Assembly (NCBI GenBank): GCA_009779395.1
Contig: WREJ01000010.1
Span: 1 to 14,588, forward strand
Reading direction: 5' to 3'
DNA: 14,588 nucleotides
DNA from: Coriobacteriia bacterium
GTDB taxonomy: Bacteria; Actinomycetota; Coriobacteriia; WRKU01; WQUG01
In this document: positions 6,048 to 14,230 of the stretch, in pieces
Numbering within the stretch: the stretch's first letter is position 1
Layout: each line of letters starts with the position of its first letter
Position numbers and translations under genes: made by a program
Notes under the pieces: model-generated
Databases searched by the model: none
Seen by the model: only the letters and a program-made list of their open reading frames with translations
Told to the model about the DNA's origin: nothing

Positions 6048-7916
6048 ATGCGCTACTCAGAAGAAGACATCGCAAAGGTAAAAGAGGCAACTGACCTGGT
6101 TGCTTTGGTTCGCTCCCATACGGATTTGCGCCTGAAGGGGCGTGACTGGTGGGCGTGCTGTCCTTTTCACAAAGAGAAAACGCCGTCCTTTAAGGTGAGC
6201 CCCGACGGAGGTTTTTGGCACTGCTTTGGTTGTGGAGAAAGCGGTGATGCTTTTGGCTTTATCATGCGTACAGAAAACATGAGCTTCCCCGAGGCGGTTC
6301 TTTTTCTGGCAGACCGTGCCCACATCGAGATTCGCAAAGACCCGCGTGCTATTGCTGCTGCGGGTCAGCGTCAGCGCTTGCACACCATTTGTACTGACAC
6401 TGCCGACTACTATCTGAACTACCTGCGCACCTCGAAAAGCACACACGCTGCTGCCGCACGCGACTACCTGTCAAAACGCGGCTTTGGCTCTGACACTGCG
6501 ATTCAGTGGCGTCTGGGATTTGCGCCGGGCAATCACCTACTGGTGCAGCATTTGCGCTCGAAAGGGCATCGTGATGATGACATGGTGGCAGCAAACGTGG
6601 CAGTGCGCCGCTCAAGTGGTGTCGGTGACCGCTTTTTCGAGCGCATTATCTTTCCCATTGCAGATATGCAAGGGCGCATTATTGCCTTTGGTGGACGAGT
6701 AATTGATGACCATGAACCCAAGTACCTGAATTCCAGCGAGACACCGCTCTTTAGCAAGCGGCGCAATCTGTATGGCATTGACCTGGCAAAATCCAGCATG
6801 CACGAAAGCAGAATGGTGCTGGTAGTCGAAGGCTACACCGATGTCATTGCTCTGCACAAAGCAGGACACTGTGCGGTAGTCGCAACTTTGGGGACTGCGC
6901 TGACGGCAGAACACGTCAAAATGCTCAGTCGCACGGTTAATCGTATTGTCTACGTTTTTGACGGGGATCAGGCTGGTATGCGCGCCGCTGACAAGGCCGC
7001 AGAACACATCGACCGCTCGCTGTCGCCTGAATTTGCGGCAACACCGGTGACGCTAGATGTTGTTTGCTTGCCTACGGGCACTGACCCAGCTGATCTGATG
7101 GACAGCAGCGAAGGTCAAGCGCAGTTCACCCAGCTGCTGGCAGAAGCAACGCCACTTATCGAGTTTGCTATCAAGCGCAAAATGGACAAGTGGGATCTGC
7201 ACCGCCCCGAAGAACGCCAGCGCGCACTGAACGACAGCCTGACCGTCTTGCTGCCGCTGAAAGGCACGATGCTCGCGCGCCACTACGCCGAATACATCGC
7301 TGATTGCATCAGTCGCAGCGGCGACACCATCACCGAAAAGCAGGTGCTGGATGCCCTCGAGCAGACGCGCGACCGCCCTCCTGTTGCTGCCGAGGCAGAA
7401 GGGGCAGAGGCAGAGCAGTCCACTTACGCAGCAGGGACCACTGCTGGCAGTGCTGTTGCTGGTTTGGACGAGCTCCCCTCTCTGAGCGTTACTGAACTGA
7501 TAGAGCGAGAACTGCTGGCTTTAGTGCTGCTGTCGTCGGGCGCGCGTGGCTATGTGCTAGAAAGTGTGCAGGGTGTGCCCTTTTCGCATCCGCTGTATCG
7601 GGCAGCATATGAGCAACTACAGCGGCTTGCTACCGAGGCTGGTGGTGTTGCGGCGGGTGATGTGCTTTCTGAACTGGACGAGCTTGTGCCGGGTGTGGCA
7701 CAATTGGTGCAGGCATACAGCTTTGAAGATGCGGGCGAGGATGCGCGCGTGTTGGCAGATAATGTGCTGTTTCGACTGCGAGAATCTGCCCTTGAGCGAA
7801 AAATACGATTGATTCGCAGCGATCTTCAAAAGGGGGATGACACCAAGGCCTTACTTGAGGACTTGGCGCAGGCAAGTCAAGAACTTCACCAGATACGCGC
7901 ACAGCGCTTTCAATAG
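6048..7916 (+). CDS. dnaG: DNA primase
   Basis: 622 residues, normal for bacterial DnaG. It makes the RNA primers for lagging-strand and restart synthesis and works with the DnaB helicase. Domains in order: the CHC2 zinc-binding domain (Cys38, His41, Cys59, Cys62 in CCPFHKEKTPSF ... FWHCFGCGESGD), the RNA polymerase core, and the Toprim metal-binding centre (VVEGYTDVIALHKAG with Glu261; YVFDGDQAGMRAADKA with Asp305 and Asp307). The C-terminal 180 residues are the variable helicase-binding region, joined through an Ala/Glu-rich linker around residues 440-470. ATG 6048 fits the family N-terminus (RYSEEDIAKVKEATDLVALV); the ribosome binding site is weak (AGAGGA about 6029-6034, rather far). It lies between dgt and rpoD, the usual Gram-positive macromolecular-synthesis order, with 33 bp to the preferred rpoD start. 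Confidence 0.97.
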   Translation: MRYSEEDIAKVKEATDLVALVRSHTDLRLKGRDWWACCPFHKEKTPSFKVSPDGGFWHCFGCGESGDAFGFIMRTENMSFPEAVLFLADRAHIEIRKDPRAIAAAGQRQRLHTICTDTADYYLNYLRTSKSTHAAAARDYLSKRGFGSDTAIQWRLGFAPGNHLLVQHLRSKGHRDDDMVAANVAVRRSSGVGDRFFERIIFPIADMQGRIIAFGGRVIDDHEPKYLNSSETPLFSKRRNLYGIDLAKSSMHESRMVLVVEGYTDVIALHKAGHCAVVATLGTALTAEHVKMLSRTVNRIVYVFDGDQAGMRAADKAAEHIDRSLSPEFAATPVTLDVVCLPTGTDPADLMDSSEGQAQFTQLLAEATPLIEFAIKRKMDKWDLHRPEERQRALNDSLTVLLPLKGTMLARHYAEYIADCISRSGDTITEKQVLDALEQTRDRPPVAAEAEGAEAEQSTYAAGTTAGSAVAGLDELPSLSVTELIERELLALVLLSSGARGYVLESVQGVPFSHPLYRAAYEQLQRLATEAGGVAAGDVLSELDELVPGVAQLVQAYSFEDAGEDARVLADNVLFRLRESALERKIRLIRSDLQKGDDTKALLEDLAQASQELHQIRAQRFQ

Positions 7917-7949
7917 CCGTGCCAAAATAACCGTGTCAAGGATGTGAGC

Positions 7950-9989
7950 ATGAAAAACGCAAAGAGCAAAAAAGCGACTGGTGGCGCGAAAACTGCCACC
8001 AAAACCACTGCTAAAGCTAGCCCTAAGGCTACCACTAAAGCAAAAGCTGCGGCAAAAGCAAAACCTGCGGCAAAGCCAGCAGCAAAGGCTGCGCCAAAGA
8101 CGGCGAAAAAAGCTCCTATTAAGGCAAAGCCTGCAGCGAAAAAAGCACCGGCAAAGGCAAAAGCTGTAGCAAAAGCTGCGCCGAAAGCAAAGGTTGCACC
8201 AAAAGTAGCGAAGAAAGCACCTGCTAAGGCAAAAACTCCGCCGAAAAAAGCTCCTGCCAAGGCAAAGCCTGTGGCAAAAGCTGCTCCGAAAGCAAAGCCT
8301 GCAGCGAAAGTAGCGAAAAAAGCACCCGTTAAGGCAAAGCCTGCAGCAAAAGTCCCGGCGAAAGCAGCAGCAAAGACAAAACCCGCAAAAAAAGCTGCAC
8401 CACAAGCTACGTCAAAAGAGGCGAAAAAAGCAGCAGCGGCAAAAGCTGCAGAGACCGCAAAGTCAACAGCAGCAGAAGTCGACAGCTTTATCGAGCAAAT
8501 CAACTTTGATGAAGAACTGGCAGAGCATTTTCGTGTTCTGATTAGCGAAGGCAAGACCATTGGGCAGTTGAGTGACGAGTACATCCAAGAATCGCTGATT
8601 CACGCTGTCGAAGAAGATTTCGATGCTGACAGAATTTACAGCTTCATCAAAAGTCAGGGCATAAAAATCGACGATGCCATCGCAAAAGAAGACGTTGATG
8701 GTGACGAAATGCTTGCGCTGCTTGATGATGACTCTAGTGACAGCGAAGATGATGACACGCATAGTCTGCGTGGTGGCGCGGACGGGTCTGATGACGCAGA
8801 CGAATCTGACGACAGTGTTGATGACATTGACGAAGCCGACGAGAGTATTGCCGGCGAAAGTGTTGATTCTGATGTCGAGATTGCGGTAAGCATCGATGAA
8901 GACAGCGAAGGCGTCGAAGTTGATGTTGAATCCATCGAAAAGCTCTCGTCGAGCAAGCCCTCTACTGACATTGATATTCGCGAGCTAGAGTCCATTATCC
9001 GCGAGACAGCAAAGCCCAGCCAAAAGAAGGGCAAGCAAAGCACACGGGAACGCTATGTCTCGGTTACTATGACGACTGACAGCGTGCGTATGTACCTGAA
9101 AGAAATCGGCAAGGTTAATCTGCTGACAGCAGCACAAGAGGTTGACCTGGCAAAGAAAATCGAGATTGGACTCGAGGCAACCGCAGAACTCGAGGCGGCA
9201 GACGAAGGAGAAATCACGCTGCCCCGTCCGGTTGAACGTCGCTTGATTCGCCAAGAACAGATTGGACTGGAAGCAAAATCACGTCTGGTCGAGGCCAACT
9301 TGCGTCTGGTTGTGTCCATTGCAAAGAAATATATCGGTCGTGGAATGTCATTTCTCGACTTGATTCAAGAGGGCAATCTGGGTCTGATTCGTGCGGTCGA
9401 AAAGTTCGACTACACAAAGGGATTCAAGTTCTCGACCTATGCGACTTGGTGGATTCGTCAGGCAATCACGCGTGCTATTGCTGACCAGGCACGCACCATT
9501 CGTATTCCTGTGCACATGGTAGAAACCATCAACAAGCTGGTGCGCATTCAGCGTCAGTTGGTACAAGAATTGGGAGAAGACCCCACACCAGAACAAATTG
9601 GTGAAAAGATGGGTCTGGACGGCGACCGTATTCGCGAGATTCTTAAGATTAGCCAAGAACCCGTGTCGCTCGAGACTCCTATTGGCGAAGAAGAGGACAG
9701 CCAGCTGGGTGACTTTTTAGAGGATACGCTGGTGGCAGGTCCGTCCGAGGCTGCTGGTCACACGCTGCTGCAAGAGGGGCTGAATCGTGTACTGGACGAG
9801 CTATCAGAACGCGAGCGCAAAGTGGTCGAGCTACGTTTTGGTTTGCTGGACGGACACGCACGAACCCTCGAAGAGGTAGGCCGTGAGTTTGGCGTAACCC
9901 GCGAACGTATTCGCCAGATAGAGTCGAAGACTCTCAATAAGCTACGTCATCCCAGTTATGCCGCTAAGTTACGCGACTTCCTAGAGTAG
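7950..9989 (+). CDS. rpoD: Principal (sigma-70 family) RNA polymerase sigma factor
   Basis: 679 residues from ATG 7950. GTG 7944 is also in frame but lies only 1 nt from the AAGGA at 7938-7942, so ATG (7 nt away) is preferred. Residues 1-177 are a Lys/Ala/Pro-rich histone-H1-like tail. Residues 178-258 look like region 1.1 (EELAEHFRVLISEGKTIGQL). About 259-335 are very acidic. Region 1.2 starts near 378 (SVRMYLKEIGKVNLL). Region 2 runs from 446 (LVEANLRLVVSIAKKYIGRG, FLDLIQEGNLGLIRAVEKFD, FKFSTYATWWIRQAITRAIA), followed by region 3. Region 4.2, the -35-binding helix-turn-helix, is near 639-668 (TLEEVGREFGVTRERIRQIE). All core motifs are intact, so this is the housekeeping sigma. Lys/Ala-rich extensions are known in actinobacterial principal sigmas such as HrdB. 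Its last 9 bp overlap the convergent gene at 9981-10583. Confidence 0.97.
   Translation: MKNAKSKKATGGAKTATKTTAKASPKATTKAKAAAKAKPAAKPAAKAAPKTAKKAPIKAKPAAKKAPAKAKAVAKAAPKAKVAPKVAKKAPAKAKTPPKKAPAKAKPVAKAAPKAKPAAKVAKKAPVKAKPAAKVPAKAAAKTKPAKKAAPQATSKEAKKAAAAKAAETAKSTAAEVDSFIEQINFDEELAEHFRVLISEGKTIGQLSDEYIQESLIHAVEEDFDADRIYSFIKSQGIKIDDAIAKEDVDGDEMLALLDDDSSDSEDDDTHSLRGGADGSDDADESDDSVDDIDEADESIAGESVDSDVEIAVSIDEDSEGVEVDVESIEKLSSSKPSTDIDIRELESIIRETAKPSQKKGKQSTRERYVSVTMTTDSVRMYLKEIGKVNLLTAAQEVDLAKKIEIGLEATAELEAADEGEITLPRPVERRLIRQEQIGLEAKSRLVEANLRLVVSIAKKYIGRGMSFLDLIQEGNLGLIRAVEKFDYTKGFKFSTYATWWIRQAITRAIADQARTIRIPVHMVETINKLVRIQRQLVQELGEDPTPEQIGEKMGLDGDRIREILKISQEPVSLETPIGEEEDSQLGDFLEDTLVAGPSEAAGHTLLQEGLNRVLDELSERERKVVELRFGLLDGHARTLEEVGREFGVTRERIRQIESKTLNKLRHPSYAAKLRDFLE
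7956..8480 (+). repeat. Low-complexity Lys/Ala/Pro-coding tract in rpoD
   Basis: About 520 bp encode short KAP, KPAAK and AKAAPKAK motifs. The clearest internal repeat is a 24-residue unit that starts KKAPAKAK and continues VAKAAPKAK; it occurs twice, separated by KKAPAKAKTPP, in about 8140-8320. Codons are mainly GCA/GCT/GCG and AAA/AAG, giving repeated AAAGC-type DNA words that could support slippage and length variation between strains. The antisense open frames across it are composition artefacts. Confidence 0.8.
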
Positions 9990-10583
9990 TGTCTCATTCA
10001 CCTTTTGAGTTTCATTACTATAGCGTGCAAGGGTGAAAGCTAAAGTTGACAGGCGATTAAAGACGGGGAGTGCGTCCATGTGCTGAAAATTCGCACAATA
10101 GCTGCGCTCTAGTCTGCGAATTGCTGTGCGCGCTAGTTCTATACGTGCTGCAAGTTCTGACCCGCCGGGCAAGATGAAACCCTGTGCTGCTGCAGCAGGG
10201 GCAAAGTGTTCGTTGCGCTCTTCAATGTCTGCGAGCAATTTGTCCCAGGGGTGATTTGGTGCTGCATCTGCAGCTGCCGCACCTAAAAGAATTGTGCCTG
10301 CCTGAAATATCTGTCGCTGCATCCAGATTAAACAGTCAGCAACATCGCGCAGTGCAGCGTACTCGCTTGCCACAGATTGTGCCGCAACAGCAGCGTATCC
10401 CAAAGCAGCCTGTGCCTCGTCTAGGGTACCGGTAAAGTCGACCAGCGCGTGGCTTTTTGCTAGCTGCATTGTTGCCCGTTTTTGTTCTGGACGCCCTCCC
10501 TCAGAAGAGCTGTCAACACGTCCACCAACACAGGTAATGCCGCTGTCGCCGCTTGAATGTTTTGCTGTTTTGATGCTTTCCAT
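9981..10583 (-). CDS. PduO-type cob(I)alamin adenosyltransferase-like protein
   Basis: 200 residues, the usual size for PduO-type ATP:corrinoid adenosyltransferases, which transfer the adenosyl group from ATP to cob(I)alamin to make coenzyme B12. Marks of the family: GTLDEAQAALG (residues 52-62, for the usual GTLDELNAxLG), GFILPGGSELAARIELARTAIRRLER (135-160; the FxLPGGS and RRxER motifs, with the adenosylation-site Arg pair at 156-157) and FNRLSTLAFTLAR (175-187). The N-terminal ATP-binding motif, normally TKTGDxGxTxLxGG, is only partly kept: HSSGDSGITCVGG. The enzyme may therefore be altered or specialised. ATG 10583 has AGAGGG just upstream. It is divergent from uvrA with an 86-bp gap, and its 3' end overlaps the rpoD 3' end by 9 bp tail to tail. 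Family assignment is fairly good; activity is uncertain. Confidence 0.7.
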   Translation of the reverse strand: MESIKTAKHSSGDSGITCVGGRVDSSSEGGRPEQKRATMQLAKSHALVDFTGTLDEAQAALGYAAVAAQSVASEYAALRDVADCLIWMQRQIFQAGTILLGAAAADAAPNHPWDKLLADIEERNEHFAPAAAAQGFILPGGSELAARIELARTAIRRLERSYCANFQHMDALPVFNRLSTLAFTLARYSNETQKVNETLL

Positions 10584-10610
10584 TGTCCCTCTCGCAGTCC
10601 TTGCTACAAT
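10583..10610 (+). promoter_or_regulatory. Candidate promoter for uvrA
   Basis: TTGTCC (10583-10588) and TACAAT (10605-10610) are separated by 16 bp and match a sigma-70-type promoter moderately well. Transcription would start near 10617, about 50 bp before the uvrA start. The -35 box overlaps the start codon of the divergent gene. I found no clear LexA operator (no CGAAC-N4-GTTCG palindrome) in the gap, so SOS control is not supported by sequence. Confidence 0.4.
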
Positions 10611-10669
10611 AGTAAGGATACCCTAAGTTGGGTGTTTGGCGGCGGGCGATTTTGAAGGAGAAGTGAGCG

Positions 10670-13501
10670 TTGGCGCTGGAAAAGATTGCGATTAAGGGTG
10701 CGCGCGAGCATAATCTAAAGAATATTGACCTGCAGATACCGCGTGACAAGCTGGTTGTGATTACGGGGCTTTCTGGTAGTGGAAAGTCTTCGCTTGCTTT
10801 TGACACAATTTACGCCGAGGGGCAGCGGCGTTACGTCGAGTCGCTTTCTGCCTATGCGCGTCAGTTTTTGGGGCAGATGAACAAGCCCGACATTGATTAC
10901 ATCGAAGGACTGTCGCCTGCTGTATCTATTGACCAAAAGACGACCAGCAAAAACCCCCGCTCGACGGTGGGTACAGTGACCGAAATCTATGACTACCTGC
11001 GTCTGTTGTTTGCGCGTATTGGTATTCCCCACTGTCCCGAATGTGGCATCGAGATTAGCCGCCAGACTCCTGATCAGATTGTTGACGTGATTATGCAGCT
11101 GCCTGCAGGCGAGCGACTGCAGGTTTTAGCACCGGTGATTCGCGGGCGCAAGGGGGAGTTTGCCCGCTTGTTCGAGGACTTGCGTGCTGAAGGCTTTTCG
11201 CGCGTGCGTGTTGACGGTACTTTGCGCAGTCTGGACGAACGCATCGACCTTGACAAAAAGTTCAAGCACGACATCGACCTTGTTGTTGACCGCATTGTGC
11301 TGCGTGAAAATGCACGCTCTCGTTTGACTGACAGTGTCGAGGTTGCGCTGCGTATTGCAGACGGAGTCGTGACCATTTTAACGGGTGAGGAAAACACCGG
11401 CGAAAACATGCAGACCTTTTCGCAGGCTTTGGCATGCCCCGAACACGGCATATCGCTGGGTGAACTTGCTCCGCGTGACTTTAGCTTTAACGCACCTTAC
11501 GGAGCCTGTCCTGACTGTAGTGGTCTGGGCTCGCGCCTTGAAGTTGACCCCGCGCTGATTGTGCCTGATCCTGAACTGTCGCTAGCTGATGGCGCGATCG
11601 CACCCTTTGGTATGGGGGGCAACTACTATCCGCAGATGCTTGCCGCAATTGCTCAGTATCTGGGGGTCGAGGTCAGCACTCCCTGGAACAAGCTGCCGCA
11701 GGCTGTCCGCGACAAGTTTCTTTACGGAACGGGGGACGAGCGCATCCAGGTCAACTACCTGACGCGCAGTGGTCGAAAGACGCATTGGTTTAGCACCTGG
11801 AACGGTGCTGTTGCCGAGGTCATGCGCAAACATTCAGAGTCTGATTCTGACCTGGTGCGCACAAAAATGGAGCGCTTCATGGCAGTCATTCCCTGCAAGA
11901 CCTGCGGCGGCGCACGTCTAAAGCCCGAGATTCTTGCGGTTACCGTGGGAGAGAAAAACATCTTCCAAATCACGTCGATGGCAGCCAAGGATTCGCTGAA
12001 CTTTTTCGAAAATCTGCACTTAAGTGATCGCGATTTGGCAATCGCTGCGCGTGTCAACAAAGAAATAATCGAACGTTTGCATTTTCTGGTCGACGTGGGA
12101 CTGGATTACCTGACGCTCGAGCGTGCTACGGCAACTCTTTCGGGTGGGGAAGCCCAGCGCATTCGCCTGGCAACACAAATCGGTGCGGGACTGATGGGCG
12201 TGCTCTACATACTGGACGAACCAAGCATTGGCTTGCACCAGCGTGACAACGCGCGGCTGGTTGCGACCCTTGAACGGCTGCGTGATTTGGGCAATACCGT
12301 GATTGTGGTCGAGCATGACGAGGATACCATTCGTGCAGCAGACCACGTGATTGACATGGGGCCGGGCGCGGGCGAACACGGTGGTGAAGTCGTTGCACAG
12401 GGTACACCAAAACAGGTAGAGCGCAGCCGCAAGTCACTGACGGCTGACTACCTAAGCAAGCGGCGCGAGATTCCTGTACCGCATAAGCGCAGAAAGCCCA
12501 ATCGCGGCGACATCAAGCTGACCGGTGCTGCTGAAAATAACCTGTGTGACATTACCGTTGACATTCCTCTGGGATGCTTGACGGTGGTCACAGGGGTCTC
12601 TGGCAGCGGGAAGTCATCCCTTATCACTGACACCCTGGCACCGCTGCTTGCTAACAAATTGCAGCGTGCGCGCCGCCGTGTTGGCAGCTACGATGAAGTT
12701 AGTGGTTTGGGCGCACTCGACAAGGTTATTGACATTGATCAGAGCCCTATTGGACGTACTCCCCGTTCAAATCCTGCCACCTATACGGGGGTGTGGGACG
12801 ACATTCGTGCCCTGCTGTCTTCGACGCCCGAGGCAAAGGCGCGTGGTTATGCTCCGGGGCGTTTTAGCTTTAACGTTGTTGGCGGTCGCTGCGAGGCATG
12901 CAAGGGTGACGGTCAGATTAAAATCGAGATGCACTTTTTGCCTGACATTTACGTGCCCTGCGAGGTGTGTGGCGGCAAACGCTACAACCGCGAGACCCTG
13001 CAGGTGACCTATCGCGGCAAAAGCGTCAGCGACATACTAGAAATGAGCGTCGAAGAAGCACTGAGCTTTTTTGAAAACATTCCGCCTGTCAAGCGCAAAC
13101 TACAAACGCTGTTTGACGTTGGACTGGGCTATATTCGTCTGGGTCAGGCAGCAACGACCTTAAGCGGCGGAGAGGCCCAGCGTGTCAAACTGTCAAGCGA
13201 GCTACAACGGCGCAGCACGGGCAGAACCTTTTACATTTTAGACGAGCCCACCACAGGCCTACACTTTGACGATGTGCGCCAGCTGCTGTTGGTGCTAGAA
13301 CGTCTGGTTGATGCGGGTAATACCGTCCTGATAGTCGAACACAACCTAGACATCATCAAAAGCGCGGACTACATTATTGACCTGGGCCCCGAAGGAGGGC
13401 AAGCAGGCGGCCGCGTTGTCGCCAGCGGCACACCAGAACAGGTCGCCCAGACAAAAGGCTCGTACACGGGCGCGTACCTAAAAGGCGTGCTAAAGCGGTG
13501 A
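10670..13501 (+). CDS. uvrA: Excinuclease ABC subunit A (UvrA)
   Basis: 943 residues, the standard UvrA length. It is the damage-scanning ATPase of nucleotide excision repair that loads UvrB. Two ABC modules are complete: Walker A GLSGSGKSS (33-41), signature LSGGEAQRIRLATQ (from 490) with Walker B YILDEPSIGLHQRDN and EHDEDTI; and Walker A GVSGSGKSS (642-650), signature LSGGEAQRVKLSSE (from 831) with YILDEPTTGLHFDD and VEHNLDII. Zinc sites are seen at CPECG, CPEHG...CPDC and CKTC in the first half, and the DNA-binding zinc module has Cys741, Cys744, Cys764 and Cys767. The start is TTG 10670 (MALEKIAIKGAREHNLKNID), 9 nt after AAGGAG (10655-10660). The stop overlaps the next gene's start. uvrB is not next to it here. 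Confidence 0.98.
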   Translation: MALEKIAIKGAREHNLKNIDLQIPRDKLVVITGLSGSGKSSLAFDTIYAEGQRRYVESLSAYARQFLGQMNKPDIDYIEGLSPAVSIDQKTTSKNPRSTVGTVTEIYDYLRLLFARIGIPHCPECGIEISRQTPDQIVDVIMQLPAGERLQVLAPVIRGRKGEFARLFEDLRAEGFSRVRVDGTLRSLDERIDLDKKFKHDIDLVVDRIVLRENARSRLTDSVEVALRIADGVVTILTGEENTGENMQTFSQALACPEHGISLGELAPRDFSFNAPYGACPDCSGLGSRLEVDPALIVPDPELSLADGAIAPFGMGGNYYPQMLAAIAQYLGVEVSTPWNKLPQAVRDKFLYGTGDERIQVNYLTRSGRKTHWFSTWNGAVAEVMRKHSESDSDLVRTKMERFMAVIPCKTCGGARLKPEILAVTVGEKNIFQITSMAAKDSLNFFENLHLSDRDLAIAARVNKEIIERLHFLVDVGLDYLTLERATATLSGGEAQRIRLATQIGAGLMGVLYILDEPSIGLHQRDNARLVATLERLRDLGNTVIVVEHDEDTIRAADHVIDMGPGAGEHGGEVVAQGTPKQVERSRKSLTADYLSKRREIPVPHKRRKPNRGDIKLTGAAENNLCDITVDIPLGCLTVVTGVSGSGKSSLITDTLAPLLANKLQRARRRVGSYDEVSGLGALDKVIDIDQSPIGRTPRSNPATYTGVWDDIRALLSSTPEAKARGYAPGRFSFNVVGGRCEACKGDGQIKIEMHFLPDIYVPCEVCGGKRYNRETLQVTYRGKSVSDILEMSVEEALSFFENIPPVKRKLQTLFDVGLGYIRLGQAATTLSGGEAQRVKLSSELQRRSTGRTFYILDEPTTGLHFDDVRQLLLVLERLVDAGNTVLIVEHNLDIIKSADYIIDLGPEGGQAGGRVVASGTPEQVAQTKGSYTGAYLKGVLKR

Positions 13502-14130
13502 AACAGCGACGCTACTACCTGATGGGAACAGTCGGCGCGGGCAAATCGACCCTGCGCAAGCACCTAGCACGTCAGCTGCCTGCGGCAAGCATCTACCCCG
13601 AGTGGCCAGAACCCATGGCGCGTCGTGTTGGTCATGCGATGGATACACTTGACATCCAAGATGCGGAGTCTGTCCAATCATGGATCTTTACTCAGCTGGG
13701 TCGCAAAAATGCGCTTGTCAGTGCTGACCCCGCACAGCTACTTATCATTGATCGTAGTCCCCTTGATACCTTTGCCTTTTACCCTCCCCAGTTGTGGCAG
13801 CAGCGTGCACGTCAACTATTAGACCTGCCAGCACCCTCTGCCGGTGAGCTTATTTTTGTGCACGGCAATCCTGCGACCATGCACGCCCGCATGGACAGCA
13901 GTCGTGGCTATACGGTCAACACTTTGGCTGCCCAGCAATCAGCCTTCGAGCTATTGCTTGACTGGCTGCAGCACTACTGTGGTTATACGGCACGCCGCAT
14001 CAACACAGACGGCCTGAATCCCTCTCAGATTGCACAGCGCGCACAAGAAATCATTGCTGAGCGCAACTATCAAGAACTCGACATCGCAGCAGCAATACAG
14101 CAGATAACGGCGCAATTTCCCCAATCATGA
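13498..14130 (+). CDS. P-loop kinase, deoxynucleoside kinase-like
   Basis: 210 residues. The Walker A motif GTVGAGKST is at 10-18. YPEWPEPM (33-40) resembles the substrate-base-contacting Glu-Pro motif, and IIDRSPLDTFAF (83-94) resembles the E/DRS motif of deoxynucleoside and thymidylate kinase folds. HARMDSSRGY (129-138) could be an arginine lid. I therefore read it as a small nucleoside/nucleotide kinase or AAA_28-type P-loop protein of unknown substrate. GTG 13498 overlaps the uvrA stop (the GTGA arrangement), so it is probably translated by coupling to uvrA. A nucleotide-salvage or repair-linked role would fit beside uvrA and a dNTPase but is inference. No membrane segment or signal peptide. 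Confidence 0.65.
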   Translation: MKQRRYYLMGTVGAGKSTLRKHLARQLPAASIYPEWPEPMARRVGHAMDTLDIQDAESVQSWIFTQLGRKNALVSADPAQLLIIDRSPLDTFAFYPPQLWQQRARQLLDLPAPSAGELIFVHGNPATMHARMDSSRGYTVNTLAAQQSAFELLLDWLQHYCGYTARRINTDGLNPSQIAQRAQEIIAERNYQELDIAAAIQQITAQFPQS

Positions 14131-14135
14131 ATATT

Positions 14136-14165
14136 TTGGGAAAATGAGGCTATAGCTGTTACAAT
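14136..14165 (+). promoter_or_regulatory. Candidate promoter for the RCC1-repeat gene
   Basis: TTGGGA (14136-14141) and TACAAT (14160-14165) are 18 bp apart. The -10 lies in a small inverted repeat, GTTACA (14158-14163) and TGTAAC (14173-14178), which could be an operator or a chance palindrome. The untranslated leader would be about 60 nt. A weak hairpin (TTTC-CCCAA at 14116-14124 with TTGGGAAA at 14136-14143) spans the kinase stop codon but lacks a T-run. Confidence 0.35.
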
Positions 14166-14230
14166 ATTTTGCTGTAACGAGTAACGGCACCTTTGTGTGT
14201 TAAAACATGATTTTTATAGTGAGGACAAGC

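Noticed and set aside
7944..7949. GTG start for rpoD two codons earlier
   Set aside because: It is only 1 nt from the AAGGA site; ATG 7950 has normal spacing.
8140..8350. CRISPR-like or satellite repeat array
   Set aside because: The repeats are coding, imperfect and in frame in the sigma factor tail, with no regular spacers.
7851..8584. Long antisense open frames rich in Cys/Phe/Arg or Ala/Phe across the start of rpoD
   Set aside because: They mirror the Lys/Ala/Pro repeat codons of rpoD; low complexity, no homologous motif, no ribosome binding site.
9990..10060. Terminator for rpoD formed by CACCTT and AAGGGTG
   Set aside because: Short, imperfect, with a loop of about 25 nt and no T-run.
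10584..10669. LexA/SOS operator upstream of uvrA
   Set aside because: No Gram-positive or actinobacterial SOS palindrome is present; only a weak ACCC...GGGT inverted repeat.
11834..11850. TCAGAGTCTGA palindrome in uvrA as a third copy of the hairpin core
   Set aside because: Only partly matches TCAGAGTGA, lacks the AAAA/TTTT arms, and encodes ordinary UvrA residues.
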